DNA of 64,000 nucleotides from Epiperipatus broadwayi (GCA_028023455.1 JAQFVV010006738.1:248456-312455), one strand, 5' to 3'. Positions 12,950-26,569 are shown, numbered from the stretch's first letter. Program-made: numbers and translations. The notes: a model not told the origin generated them from the letters alone.

Positions 12950-13470
12950 CCAGTCAACAATTAGATAAGCCCAATATCAATAACAATCAATTATTTCAAA
13001 TTGTTATCCTTTTTTTAAAAATAAAGATGAAATCCCACATTTATTTATAGTTCAGTACATTATATATGGGCACTAAAGATTTCAACTTGACTACAGATCT
13101 TGAAATTATTGATACAAAGAAAGTTATTAATTGTTATTGATATTTGGATGCCTTAGGCATTATTACACTTATTTTTTTAATAACATTTTGGGTACAATTT
13201 GAAAATTATAATTGCAATTTGTAATGTTATAAATGACTATTTATTAGTCTGCTTTCAGTACAGGTTACATTTAGCTGGCTAAGGAGGTTTATTTAAACTT
13301 CTTTGTATCTATAATTTTTATCTTTGTGGTCAAGTTGCAATCTTTATTGTCTATATAAATATAGTGGACTATAAATAAAGGATGAATTCCATCTTTATTC
13401 TTAAAAGGAGGTTGTCATGACATTTTGAAATTGTTGATTGGTATTGATATTGGGATTGTGTAAATGTGCT
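12950..13470. repeat. Inverted pair of about 175-bp repeats next to the PLE tail
   Basis: 12950-13130 matches the reverse complement of about 13290-13470. Shared pieces include CCCAATATCAATA, AATAAAGATG, TTTATTTATAGT and GATACAAAGAA in the same order. The right member is directly downstream of the minus-strand PLE, so both may be PLE terminal repeats. PLEs are known to carry complex long terminal repeats in direct or inverted arrangement. Confidence 0.6.
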
Positions 13471-15095
13471 TTTAACATATGTATATAGTCAAAATTACCC
13501 CAAATTCATAACCCAACCAGACTAATCAAGAAAATAAATTCTAAAACATTACTAATGATTTTACTGCTACAAACAGACTTCTCAAGTGTAAAGAACTACA
13601 AAATAACATATTTAAATTAAACGTTATCCACAAATCCATTTACTTTCCATATACCCTTAATATTAAAAGAACTTTTAAAAAAGCTAATTGCTTCAGAATT
13701 ATAAATTTTTAATAATAATGATTCTTTAATTCTTCTTTTTATCTCAATTTTTTCAAAGAAGACAACCTTAGCTTCATCAAAATTAATAGTGTGGCCTGCA
13801 TCTTTTTCATGAATATACAAAGCAAAATTAAGATATTTATTTCTAACTACTTTTATGGATCATTATTTTTTCATTTAAGCACAAGCTACTCTTAACCTAT
13901 ATATACCTTCTTACAAAAGCAAGGGATAATATACACTACTCCAGGAATAGTCTTTCTATCAAAAATTTCTTTCATATTATTTAATAAATTATTCAAAGTA
14001 ATACCCCTTTTCCAAGCAATTTTCCTTATTTCCAAACAAATTACTATTTTTACATATAATTTTTTAAGAAAGCAATTTAAATGGCAAAAAAATAAAATCA
14101 TATTTTTTTATCCTTTACATTATTACAAATATTACTATTAAGAATTTATCAGAGTAGCCAACACTCAAATATTTATAAAATTGATCTTTTTAAAACAAAG
14201 CTACCCTACTACAATTATTTAATCTCTTAATTTTATAATAATAATTTTATTTAAGCAGCTACTTTCTGAAATACAGATTGATAGCTATTAAGCCTAATTA
14301 CAAACCTTAACTCTTTATTCTTAACATAATGATTACATATTTCAAATCACCAATAGATCTTAAAAAAATATTTAACAAAATCTAACCCTTTCCTTCTGCC
14401 ACATATTTTATAGAAGGATCAAAACAATTAAACTCATTTACCAATTCTTTCAATTTATCATTCTCAACTACAAACAAACAATCATCTATGTATCTAACAA
14501 ATAACTTTAAAAATAAACAATTCTTTTTAATAATAATATCCTCTTCCAAATAATTAATATAAATTGAACACATTAAAGGAGAAATAATATAACCTATTAT
14601 CTACCCTTCCTTAATTTTATAAAAATTATTTCGTAAAAATTATTTAGTAAAGTAAAATACATAAAATCCTCTAATAATAAACACAGAATCCTCTAAATGC
14701 AAATCTTTAATAACTTTACATTTTTTTATCCATGTTTAACCAATATATACATAAGAATATCAATGCTGCTTCATCTATTAAGAGATTGATACGTATTCTC
14801 AATATTCAACCTATCAAATACCCAATTACATTCCATTTTAAAATTCTTAATCTTATCAAAAGGCTCAAAAGAAGAAGAAACTGTATAATGGTCAAAATTA
14901 ACAAATTGTTTTAAAAGTTATTCAACACTATCTGTAAAATTAAAAATAAATCTTAAAGAAAAACCATTTTTGTGAGTCTTAATATTCACAAACATCTTAA
15001 CTGATATGAAGTTAAGATTTTAAATAATCTATTCTATTAAAAAAAATTAATTTACCATTTTTTTCATAATATCTCTTAACCTCCTTACAAAGATG
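13471..15095 (-). pseudogene. Penelope-like retroelement, minus copy (RT plus GIY-YIG), 5'-truncated
   Basis: Reading the minus strand from 15095 down: a worn RT start (VNIKTHKNGFSLRFIFNF near 14980), IENTYQSL (about 14810), then an ISPLMCSIYINYLEEDI segment and RYIDDCLFV at 14481-14492, the catalytic YxDD motif. The GIY-YIG endonuclease follows as GVVYIIPCFCKKVYIG (13892-13940), then an HTINFDEAKV...RRIKESLLLKIYNSEA tail (13617-13820). That order, RT followed by GIY-YIG nuclease, is specific to Penelope-like elements, which prime reverse transcription at nicked DNA. Stops and frameshifts break the frame throughout. The 5' end abuts a second, oppositely oriented copy. Downstream at 13553-13590 is a hammerhead-like tail motif. 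Confidence 0.85.
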
Positions 15096-16510
15096 GTTTT
15101 CCTTTAAGATATATTTTCGATTTTACAGCTAATGTTATAGAGGTTATTTCTAAGTTCTTGAATATTTTTTTTAAAGCAAATTTTTGATTTGGGTCAGATT
15201 TTGACAAGATTAATAATTCTAAAATGGAAAGTAATGGGGTATTTGGTAATTTGAATATTGAGAATATTTATCAATCTGTTAATAAATTAAGCAATATTGA
15301 TGCTCTTATGTCTGTGTTGGTTAAACATGGATTAAAATAAAATGTAAGTTATTAAAAATTTGCTTTTATTATTAGAAGATTCTATGTATTAGTAATTTTT
15401 ATAAGATTAAGGAAGGGTAGATAATAGGTTATATTATTTCTCCTTTATTTGTTCAGTTTATATTAATTATTTGGAAAAGGAAATTATTATTAAAAAGAAT
15501 TGTTTATATTTAATTATTTATTAGATATGTGGGTGATAGTTTGTTTGTAATTGAATGATAAATTGAAAGATTTGGTAAATGAGTTTGTTTTGATCCTTCT
15601 ATAAAATATATAGTAGGAAGAGGGGGGTTAGATTTTGTTAAATTAAAAATTTCTAGATCTATTGGTGAATAGAAATGTAAAGACTAATTGTTTGGTATGT
15701 AGTCATTATGTTAAGAGTAAAGAGTTATGGTCTATAATTAAACTTGGTAGCTATCAATCTGTATCTCATAAAGTAGCTGCTTTAAAAATTGCTATAGAAA
15801 TGAGATAATTCTAGTAGGGTAAATTTGTTTCAAAAAGCTCAATTTTATAAAGATTATTTGAGTGTTATCTACTCTGATAAATTTGTTAAAAGTATTTTAT
15901 TTAATAATATTTGTAATGATGCAAAGAATAAAGAAAATATGATTTTATTTCTTTGCCATTTAAATTGTATTCTTATAAAATTGTATGTAAAAATATTAAT
16001 TTGTTTGGAAATAAGAAAACTGCTTGTAAAAGAGGTATTGCTTTGAATAATTAATTAAATAATACAAAGAAAATTTTTGATAGAAAGGCTATTTTCCTGG
16101 TGTAGTGCATATTATCCTTTGCTTTTATAAGAAGTTATATATAGGTCAGTGTAGTTTGAACTTAAATAAAAAAATAAATGTACATAAAGGTAGGGTTAAA
16201 AATAAATAACTTAGTTCTGCTTTGTATATCCATAAAAATTTATGGGCTACACTATTCATTTTGATGAAGCTAAAGTTGTCTTATTTGAGAGAAATGAAGT
16301 AAAAAGAATTAAAAAAATTTTATTATTAAAAATATATGATTCTGAAGCAATGTCTTTTAGTATTAAGGGTGTAGGGAAGTAAGTGGAATTGTGGGTAATA
16401 GTTTTTACACTTGAGAATTCTGCTTGTAGTAGTGAAACCATTGGTAGTGTTTTAGGGTTTATTTTCTTGGCTAGCATGGTTGAGTTATGAATTTGAGCTA
16501 ATTTGGATTA
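15096..16510 (+). pseudogene. Penelope-like retroelement, plus copy (RT plus GIY-YIG), 5'-truncated
   Basis: Mirror-image copy of the same PLE family. It shares with the minus copy, in order, a TTTAAGAT(A/T)TATTTT start, the LNIENIYQSVNKLSNIDALM segment, the GGAAGGGTAGATAATAGG stretch and the GIY-YIG motif as VHIILCFYKKLYIGQCS (16106-16156). The RT active site reads RYVGDSL (15523-15540), so the first catalytic Asp is replaced by Gly. The post-nuclease segment HFDEAKVVLFERNEVKRIKK is visible at 16250-16310. It is shorter at the 5' side than the minus copy. A TTGAGA...GAAAC hairpin motif follows at 16410-16437. Confidence 0.85.
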
Positions 16511-18797
16511 TTTATTGACTAGTTTAGTTTTATGCTTTTAATGTGCATATATGTATTGTACTCTTCCAATAGGGTAATGCTCCCTAGAAGATATGCTGAC
16601 TCCCAACATTAGGCTATCCTATGACTTTATTTAAGTATCATTTAAGACTCTTACCATTTTCTCAATTATCTTTGGTCAATATTAACAATTGTGAGTCTCT
16701 CCTGTCCTAACAACAAGATTGCATACACTTTAACATTAAATAAATACTAGAGTATTTATCCAATGGCATGAGAATACCTAGACATTCCTTCTTATTTAGT
16801 ATCTAAATACTCGTGACTAACAACAATGATTAAATGAATATAATAAAACATCTATAACTTTTAAATTTCAATTTATGTAGAGCTTTTATTCTTACTGAAT
16901 GTTATTAATATTTATTTTATATAAAGCTCAGATAGTTAGTTGAAATTAAATTAAGACTTATCTGACAGCCAATCAGATGTTATGATAGCTGTCTAGATAA
17001 TGATCAAACTGTAAATAATCATAATAATAATTTTATACTAAGGAGATCTCAGGATAATCATTAATTTTTAATTAGTTATTTAATTCACCTATAAAATATC
17101 AAGAGGGATTTTACTGAACTCTATAGGCAGTGTCGCTTAAGAAAAGACTTATAACCTGAATCTATATTTAAAATTGTATTACTTTATATTTATGTTCCCT
17201 AATACTTATCATTAAACTAATATTATTATCTAAATTGTAATTAAATGTGATACTTTCAATAATAAATAAGTCATAATTTAACTCCTTATAAATAAGCATA
17301 CTTTAATAATTTGCAATATCATCAATGACTTATGTGATCAAAGCAGCTTACAGTAAGTTAAATTCTCTTTTAAGTAATGAGTGCTTAATTGATTGTTGTA
17401 TTGTTCTAAACTGAATTACTTTCTTATTTCCATCTCAAATTGTACACTTTGAGTTCATGTGATGTAGTGACAATGACTCTCACAAAAGAAATGCAACATT
17501 TAATATTCAAGTTTACTTTAAAAACAACAACTTTAATCATATTATTTATAAGATATTATAATATATATTTTAACCAACAGATAATTTAAAATAACAATAG
17601 TAATAAAATTAATCTAATAACACTATAAACAATTGAAAAATTTCCATTTCTTTTTTACTTTTTACATATTTACAGTAAAAATAAAATACCAAACAAAAAT
17701 ATTATCTTTTCATCTAATAAGGTGCTGTTGTGATATTTACTTTTACATACTTTTGTTATTTTTTTATATTACAAATTAGGTATTTCCCTTAGATCATCAT
17801 TCTTTCCCATCTTTTTCCAATTATCAGTCATTGTAAGTTATGCTTTGAATTAGAAAGACAAAATAGAACATAATAACTATAGTATTCTTACTTCAATATA
17901 ATAATCTTATTATATTATGGTGAAATGTCACTTTTTATGTATTTTAGATACCATGGTATTCATCCTTTGATCTTTATTTATTTATTTTTCTAAGAAGATA
18001 TTACGATAATAATTATAAAATCATTACTTAGTTTTTTGATCTCAAAGTCCATGTTTCTATAGTTTTATTTTCAATCTATATACTAAATTACAATTGTAAT
18101 GGTTAGATTTGTACATTTGTGCAACAAAATCCAGAGTCCTGGCAAATTATACCAAGGCCAATCTACATGAGGGTTTGAGACCTTGAATCTGATTGCAGCT
18201 CAGCTCCTCCACCAAAATTCCATGCCTTACTACCCTATGAATGACATATATTTCTTGGTTCAAAGGGTGGAGCAAGATACTCAGGGAATATTAACTAAAT
18301 TATTAATACCTTAAATAAACACACACACATCTACAGCTGGCTAGATAATGCATCTATTAATAACTAATACTATATTAGAATGAATTTGAATAAGATTTGG
18401 TAATGAATTATGAAAAACACAGAGACATTTATGAGTTTTAAAATATTTAATTATAAAATATCACATAATAAAAATAGAAAAGGTGCATTGGGTTTACATA
18501 CATATATGTCTTACAGTGATGAGAGAATTTCAAAACAAGTTCTCATCTATTATGCACTTTAATAAAATGAGTTTATTACAATTTTAAACTTTATTACACG
18601 TTTATTCTACGGTCTCTAATCATGTCTTAATTATGGTATGCCATCCCTATGAGGTTTGCTAATAGCTAAATCATATGAGATGATAACATATAAATAATCT
18701 ACTAACATTATGTAATGAGCAGTCAATGTGCCCTTTATGCAGATTGCATAATATAAGCTAGGTCTGAGGTTCAAATCAATGCTGAACAAATACTATT
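16511..18797. other. Gene-free AT-rich stretch
   Basis: No coding or RNA gene recognised. The segment 18125-18260 is less AT-rich and looks like an old interspersed repeat, with no family identified. At 18755-18785 a GAGGTTCAAATC motif resembles a pol III B box, possibly a worn SINE. Confidence 0.5.
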
Positions 18798-19088
18798 ATG
18801 GAGGGTGAACTTGTGATTTGTAGTCTAACTTCTGAGACTATGGTGTTACATAAAATAAGTAAGAAATGTGGCCCAAATTTGCAGATACTCATGGGATTCA
18901 GTACCAAGTACTCAGTTCCCATGGACCATATGACTTGCTACTTTAAAATAAGTGAACATCTAGTTCAGGTGATTGGAGCAGCTTATAACAATCTGGATCC
19001 TCATGTTCCAGTTCTAAAAAAGTGGGCTGTCCAAACTGAGAGTAATAGGATGGCCCTTAAAAACAAAGCCCATTCTAAAAAAATATAA
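18798..19088 (+). CDS. Unrecognised 96-codon open frame
   Basis: An uninterrupted frame with mixed composition, less biased than most chance frames here (starts MEGELVICSLTSETMVLHK). No signal peptide, membrane segment or known motif. It follows a possible worn SINE by a few tens of bases. It has no splice context I can defend and may be chance or part of an old repeat. Confidence 0.15.
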   Translation: MEGELVICSLTSETMVLHKISKKCGPNLQILMGFSTKYSVPMDHMTCYFKISEHLVQVIGAAYNNLDPHVPVLKKWAVQTESNRMALKNKAHSKKI

Positions 19089-19440
19089 TAGCAAGGTGTA
19101 TATTGCAGCTATGTGCTTTATAAAAACACACTTATAACACTTTCTAAAATATAAACATTAAAATTAAAGCACTAAATCAATAGTTTCATTCTGTGAAACT
19201 AATATACACCTGTTTGTAAATCAGCACACTTAAATCATTCTAAAAGAGATAATTACAAGTGACTTAGTTTACTCAGTAATCCATATAGTTTATGAGAATA
19301 ACTAAGAGGGAGTAAAGCATATTTGGGACTTAAAATTATAATTACTTATAATATGCTTTAAAATATCATTCTCTCATACTTAACTGAACAGACATTTTAA
19401 TAAACAAACCTAAATTAAAAAGTAAGCTAAGGCATAGTAG

Positions 19441-19443
<3 letters not shown>
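19089..19443. other. No gene seen
   Basis: AT-rich DNA between the unrecognised frame and a TA microsatellite; nothing recognisable. Confidence 0.6.

Positions 19444-19497
<54 letters not shown>
19444..19497. repeat. (TA)n microsatellite
   Basis: About 27 TA units. Confidence 0.95.
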
Positions 19498-19500
<3 letters not shown>

Positions 19501-19655
19501 AACCTTCTTACTAATCTAGCTAGTCAGCCTACACATTTGGGAACCATATCCTCTGTAACCTTCTATAATTAACAATCACTCTAATCTAGCCTCTCATTGT
19601 AGGGTGACTAAATCCTCCTATGTAACCTTCCTAGCTACAACTAATCTAGAATATA
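19498..19655. repeat. Degenerate tandem repeat, about 57-67 bp
   Basis: GTAACCTTC recurs at about 19498, 19555 and 19622, each followed by CTAATCTAG within 15-35 bases. Three worn units right after the TA run. Confidence 0.55.
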
Positions 19656-22600
19656 TGCCTAAAAATAAATGTTAACTAAAGAGGTGATTTCTTTATTGAC
19701 TAAGCTTGCATGAAACTATAAACTTAAAGAAGATTACAAGGTGATTAATGAAGATAATAACTTCTGGTCAAACTAGCTTTAAAATCCACAAACAAACAAA
19801 CAAAATGTTATGAAATAAATTTAATATTCATCAAACCAATAATTAAATAATAATTAGATCAATGGAATGAATATTAAATTAAAATTATAAATTGAGCAAT
19901 AAGTAAATTAGGATGTAGATGACTAAATGGATGTTGAAAATAAGTAATAATTAAATAATAAAATGAAAGGAGTCTGAGAATGAAGAGAAAAGAATGAAGA
20001 TGTATCAGAATGATGTATGATTAAGATAATGGTAGAATAAGAGTTAATGGATGATTAAGATGATAATGGAAGAAGAGCTAGTGAATGGTGAGTTAATTAG
20101 GATAATGAATTAGGATGAAAGAAGAATAAAGAAATAAAGAAAAATTGAAATGACAGATGAAAAGAATGATGAGGATGGAAGATGATGTCCAGAACTCTTA
20201 ACTGATATTGAATTAAATGATAATAAGATAACTAAATAAAATAGGGATTCCAAGCTTACAAAACTAGAATATTCACCATAAAGTCAAAACAAGCTATACA
20301 TTTAAGACAAAAGAAGCAATTTACATCTTAAAGTTTGGTTGACTTTTATAAAACAGTGAGTATAACATAACTCAAATCCAACTACAATAAATAACTAGAT
20401 ATAAAATTTACCATAAATTCAAATTCTACATTGCAAATTACTAACTTATTCTTCTCAGGATTCAAACAACTTAAAAATTGTTATACAAGATATACTTGGG
20501 ATCAGTGAGAGAGATTTTACCGCTACCCAAATATAATGCACTAAACGGGTCTTAAGACAAATAAACTCCTTAACTATTATAACTTTACGCTTCAAGAAAT
20601 AGGAATAACTCTTCAATAGATAAACACAATAACTTAATTTCCTTTTCTCAAATAAATATTAACAATGTGATCAAGATCAGTGAATGATAGATCTGCGGGT
20701 TCAAATAAACTGATTAAACCAATATTAAGTGTTTATCTTTTAGTATACCACTTAAAATAATATGCACTCTAGGTGAATAATATTTTAATTAGTAAGTGAT
20801 GATGCCTTAGATGTATTCATAAATTATAGGGCTTAACAAAATTATTATGATATACCAACATATAGTTAATTATACTATATTGATCGATGATGATTTCAAT
20901 ATAATCAGATGATATGTTGATAGCAATAACAATAATAATGTGTGTGGTGATTAGAAATAAGACTACAGACAACTAAATAAATTTCAGCACAACAAGATTT
21001 ATTTAGATTATTTACAAATTTATTTCAGACACATTGCATGAAATAAGACAAATACTTTAAATAAAATCAGGAATGGAAAATAATTGGTATCCCATTGACT
21101 ACACACATATTATATCAGACAAATTAATACAGGGATATTCATAGTATTACTATCATTATTGGCTGTTTTTATTATTATTCTATCCTATAGAATAAGATAG
21201 GTTTTTTTTTCAAAAAAGAATTTTATTAACTAAATCAAAAAAAGAATACAATGACAAATCAATCTTTGGACTCGAGTCTTCTGTCAATTAGATTTGACAA
21301 ATGACCTGAGGCTGGTAACTGAAGATCTTGGGTTGCAAATTCTTACTTGACTAAGTCTATGCTAGCCCAGGATTCAATGTGTAGCCAGTCTGGAGCAAGA
21401 AGCCAGTCTCTATCATGAGTGCTTCTTAATAGTTTTAAGAAGGTATTGCTGACATTGTTGTCTGCCTGTCCAAAGATTTTAAACTTTATTTAAGCTAAAT
21501 TAGCATTTCAATTATAAAACAAAATATATTTAGGTCTTTGGGATATACACAACTTTTTTAATGTAAAACTCTAGTTATAATTTAGTGTATTAAACTGTAG
21601 CTATTTTATTTATCAGAATATGATAAGGATAATTATCATATTCAGTACAATTAACAATTATTATCATTTACTATTAAATTGTATTTATGTGGGGACAGAC
21701 ATCAGAAGTCAAATGCACACATGATACCAAAACATTGCCTATGTTCCCAATCTAATCACTTTAATAGTTAACCTATCTTACTGTTCCATCAGTGAATTAC
21801 TGCTTCATGAAGATAAATCAACATTGTCCATGTGTATCTCCTGCTCTTTCATATAGAAGTTCTACAATCACTAGTAAGTTTTGGATAGTTTGTTTATAAA
21901 CTGATGAAGATCCTACAACATCATAAAGACACTATTCCAATTAGGCAAACACTATAGATAAACCAGTGTTCCTTAATCCTTGCTATTTGATTTTGAAATA
22001 CTAAACTTCACCATACACAGTGGGAAACTAACTATATAATCTCATGAGGGATCAAACAATAAAGAGAGGCTCTACAAAACAACATGATAGTTGTACAATA
22101 ATATGGCCAATTCTAATACCTTTTCATAGGTATAAAAGTGTGGGCATTGCCTCATCATATGGAAATAGAATTCAGACCCGGGATATCATCCTCTCTTGGG
22201 ATTAACTATGCTAACTAAGCACTATTAATCAGCCTCAACAATATCATCCTCTCATGTAATCAGCAATGGGAGCTTCTCCATCACCCCATGTACAATATTA
22301 ATATTAATGATACTATATTTGATGCCATGATATGTGGCACATACTTATCAGCTGAAAGATGTCACAAATCCTTATCAATACCATAGCAAGATAAAATAAT
22401 CCTAACAATAAAAGGGGAAACATAAATATTCCATTTCACACTGCAGAAACTATTAATGTATTAATAAGCAAACCACTAACATATAAGTCAAATGACCATT
22501 AATTATTCTAAAATAATAATTATACTTTTGTTATAGCAAGCCATACATATGTAAACAATGAAGATCAGCCTACATTTTATATTTAAAGTGGACATGTTCA

Positions 22601-22770
22601 TTCATAGGCAAAATTAAGAAATAAAAAATGCTTATATTAATTATTTCATATAATAAAACAATTGGGTCATTATGTGTATAACTTTGACAAATTTGGTCTG
22701 TTTGTTGACTCTTCAATAAAATATTAAAATCTGATTTAAAAATGCAAGAGATAAATAGCTCTCTCTTTCT
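19656..22770. other. Gene-free stretch with a purine-rich block
   Basis: From about 19900 to 20200 the plus strand is strongly purine-rich, with repeated GATTAAGAT, GAATGA and GGATGA words; this looks like degraded low-complexity repeat. 21265-21480 and 22150-22280 are less AT-rich, probably old interspersed repeats, unidentified. No gene seen. Confidence 0.5.
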
Positions 22771-22774
22771 CTCT

Positions 22775-23187
22775 GTCTAAATAAATGATATTTAATATTA
22801 TGTTTTCCCTTAACCAGGAAAATAACAAAAATATGTGTAATAAATGTATATATCTTTATACATCTCTTTTATATATATATGTCATATTATTATTACTATT
22901 TGCGGGATATTCTGTGTAGTGAAAAAGCTAAATGCTGACGTTTCAGTACAATATCAAGTACTTGATATTGTACTGAAATGTCAGCATTTAGCTTTTTCAC
23001 TACACGGAATATCCTGCAAATAGTAATAATAATATGACATCTTTTATCCGTGAAAACATTAGAATTAATATATATATATATATATATCTGTCTAAATAAA
23101 TGATATTTAATAATATGTTTTCCCTTAACTAGAAAAATAACAAAAATATGTGTAATAAATGTATATCTCTTTATACATCTCTTCATC
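22775..23187. repeat. 100-bp direct repeats flanking a palindrome
   Basis: 22775-22870 and 23087-23187 are near-identical direct repeats (CTGTCTAAATAAATGATATT, then AAAATATGTGTAATAAATGT), offset 312 bases. The palindrome and a copy of the 9.5-kb element outer end lie between them. Confidence 0.85.
22879..23040. mobile_element. 162-bp near-perfect palindrome related to the 9.5-kb element
   Basis: The two halves are reverse complements around 22959/22960. Each arm carries GGATATTC, a TAGCTTTTTCACTACAC-type stretch, GCTGACGTTTCAGTAC or its near copy, and the AAGTACTTGATATTG centre. It is the arms of the 9.5-kb element joined with almost no interior. The flank at 23045-23070 also matches that element's outer flank. 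Confidence 0.85.
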
Positions 23188-24720
23188 CCATTAAATATAT
23201 TTTATACCACAATAAATATATAAAGAAAATCCCTGAATAACACATGACAAAGTATATTATAATACTAAACATAGCAATAACAAAAAAATAAATGAAAATT
23301 TTCTCCGATTAGATTTTATTCCATTCATTCAAAGTTTGTTCCATCCTTATGAGCAAAAAAAATAAGAAAACTGATATCCTGAGCAAACATTTTTATAAAA
23401 TGCATATATAGATTTTTGCTTATTATGTTCGATGCTAACATAGTGAGACAATATTTAAATGCTTCCGAGTGTAGTACAATTAAAATAGGTTTATCCATAC
23501 TTTCTGTAGATAATTTTTCTTAAAATGAATTTATAGCTTCATTACAATTAACAATCTTAACTTTTTAAAATCATTTATTGATTTGTTTATTTTGTTTTTC
23601 CATCCGCAGTAATATCTGTAATAATTTTAAATGATCTTAACATTTTTAAAACATTTTAAAATATTAATATGCACATTGTACAATAAAGATTAAAAGTAAA
23701 TATTTATTTATTCATTTCTATCAGCAAATTAATATGTGTTTAATAATACTAAGAAGAATTTATTCAACTGTGAGCAATTATCAATACGATATCCTTGGCA
23801 TTAATAATGTCATTTCACCATTTTCAATAACTAAGCAAACTTGCATTTAAACACCATTGGGCAGATGAATTTTCTTCTTTAATGAGAATAAGAAATAAAT
23901 TCATGCATTTTTCTTTTTAAATTGATTAAACTTTATTTTAAAAATGAATTTTTAAATTTGTCTACTTGATATTTTTACACTTTTGTTCAAAATTATTTCG
24001 AATTATATTTTATAAAGAGTACAATTTATAAGCAAACTTATTTTTCTGCTTTATGCTTAAGCAATTATATGTTTATGCTTGATAAATTTGATATATTTAT
24101 GCTTAAGAGTGTGAAAACCAAACATTTTAGTCTTTGTCTTTCAAATCTAAATAATATACACTCATTTTCAAATCTGAAAATTGACTAATTTAAACAAAAT
24201 AAAAGTAATTACTTACATTTTCTGGAATTGTTCTTCGTTTGAAGTAGTATTTGTGAGGCAAATAATTATCCATATGGCTATTACTCCATCTTCTCCAGTA
24301 TGCTTATTATGAATTATAAAATCGATGGAAAATAGTGTTGAATTAATAGAAAGTTTTAAGGTTTTTTTTACTCCATACTTTTAACTCCACATTATCCTGT
24401 ACCTTTGTTCAATTTAATCAACAAGATTGTTACTTTTCAGTTTTTTCTTTTTACTTTATTTTATAAGTGTAAGAATTGAAGTCTTCTTATTCCGATTTTC
24501 TTCTCTTAGTAACCCACCGACAAACTTTGTTATATTATTTATACCTTCTATTACAGTGCATTATAGTACTAAATGGGCCAATAACTGAACAGTGTGAATA
24601 AATTAATATTTATCCCTCTAGTGATGACCACCTAGACTTTCATATCAATTTAGTTTGCAATACAATGTATTTAAAGATTGTTTACAAAATTTACAAGAAT
24701 TATAAATTGCTTTCTTTTTT
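23188..24720. other. Gene-free AT-rich stretch
   Basis: No coding, RNA or repeat feature recognised beyond short homopolymers. Confidence 0.6.
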
Positions 24721-24732
24721 TTAATTACTGTT

Positions 24733-24760
24733 TAATAATAATAATAATAATAATAATAAA
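24733..24760. repeat. (AAT)n microsatellite
   Basis: About nine units. On the minus strand it follows a 50-codon open frame (24915 downward), so it could be the tail of a LINE fragment; no LINE motif confirms that. Confidence 0.7.
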
Positions 24761-25036
24761 GTGTTAAATATTTTCATACTTCCATATTGGTTTAATACTA
24801 TTAACATATTATTTGAAATAGAGCTGCCACTAGAATTTATGATAAAAATGTTTATGAAATTCATATCCACTCTATCAGATTTTCCAGTGTCACAAACAGT
24901 CCAAGTCATTATCACTCTCAGGATATTTATTGGGGAGCTTTTGCTTAATTGGAAAATTATAATCCAACAAGCATTTCAATCTATAAGTTATTTTTACACA
25001 CTGATTTTTAATGTATTAATAAACATTATTAATTAA

Positions 25037-26569
25037 AAATTTAAAATTTTACAAACTGGATCACTTGAATAAAGCGTAATGTGATAGAGCCAAAACCATA
25101 TGGTTACTATATATATATATGAGTAGGTTTTCAGACTGGTGTGCTAATCAGAATATAAATTAGCAGAGTGAGAGCATCTAATCAACTCTCAAAATTGTGA
25201 TTATTATCAATTTTCACTCTGAATGGCATAACCTAATAGGTAAATTTACAAATATTTAAATTAGAAAATAGGCATAAACACAGATTAGAAAGATAGATAA
25301 ATAATAATAACTGATTACAGTTATTAGGCTAAGAAATTTATGAATTATAATATTCATTAAGCAGGCAAGATCTTACAATGATTATTATTAAAATTAACTT
25401 ACATAATTTATTTTTAAAAAATAGTTTACAGATTATTAATTTTGAATGTTCATTTTAGCTAGCTTTTGGAATTAATTTAAAAGTTTCGTTTAATAATTTT
25501 ATAGAGCTCTGCAGAAGAAATTTACCAATCTTCCTCTAGATGAGTCATTTGATGCTAATGTTCTCCATTAGGATGGCTTGCGATGTCTTCTGGGCAGGCT
25601 GTGTCTCTATCATAGACCAATTCCCAAAAGGAAGGCAGTGGTTGCTCTAGCCCATGGTTCTCATGGTAGCAAAATTTAACGAGTAAATCTTGTTGACTGA
25701 ATTTTGGGGTTTTTTATCAACTCTTTCTCATGCCCCCTCACAAGCCATTAAGATATTTACAATATTTAGTTTCCAATTCTTAAATTTTAATGACACAAAT
25801 TAATTTTAGCAACGTCAAAGGATCCAGCTGTAATTATTGACAAGCAGGACAGCGTTAATGATTTTATCTTTGTTTTAACATTATTTTTAAAACATCTTTT
25901 AAATTTTGTTTCTCAGATTACCATTTAATAAAAAGTAATTTTGAGAAATCTATAACCTTTGATTCTTTTTATTTAAAAGAGATTTAAGCCATCAACATTC
26001 TAGAATATACATAAGACAGACACTCAGAATTTAAGAATTATATGTGAATACCAATGATTCTGTAAATTAAATAACTTAAAAATAATTTATAAAGAATTTA
26101 GAAAATCTGTAATGTTTACTAAATCTATTACATTACAGTTCCCTTCGCATATATACATAAGTATATTTTTACACATACAACAATGCTTACAACTTAAATT
26201 AATTTTAAAATTATAAACACATATACATTATACGCATAGAAACATTAACATAACTATTAGATGTGTATGCAGATACAAATATATGCATATACACATAAAA
26301 ATATGCTCTTATAGATTAAAAGAGGTTGCAGAAAGGAGTTTAATTCCTCTTGGAGGCCTTAAAGGAACCGAGCAGGGAAAATTCCTAATGTCCACTCCAT
26401 ACATTCTTATCATTGCAGCTGTTATTACTATGATTATTCATATAATATACAAACATGGATGGGCTACTCACCAACATGCATTATCCAGCATGGTGAGTTT
26501 ATTGGCTTATTACCTCCGAGTTTAAGAATATTTTTTCCAATATATAAAATTATGACAGACAAAAATAAA
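25037..26569. other. No gene seen; possible RTE 5' flank
   Basis: 25500-25760 is less AT-rich and looks like an old interspersed repeat, unidentified. 26310-26420 may be the 5' UTR of the RTE-like element that follows, but nothing fixes its start. Confidence 0.45.

Noticed and set aside
24761-25036. 91-codon membrane-like frame
   Set aside because: Composition follows the AT content; the opposite strand is equally open, and no family is recognisable.
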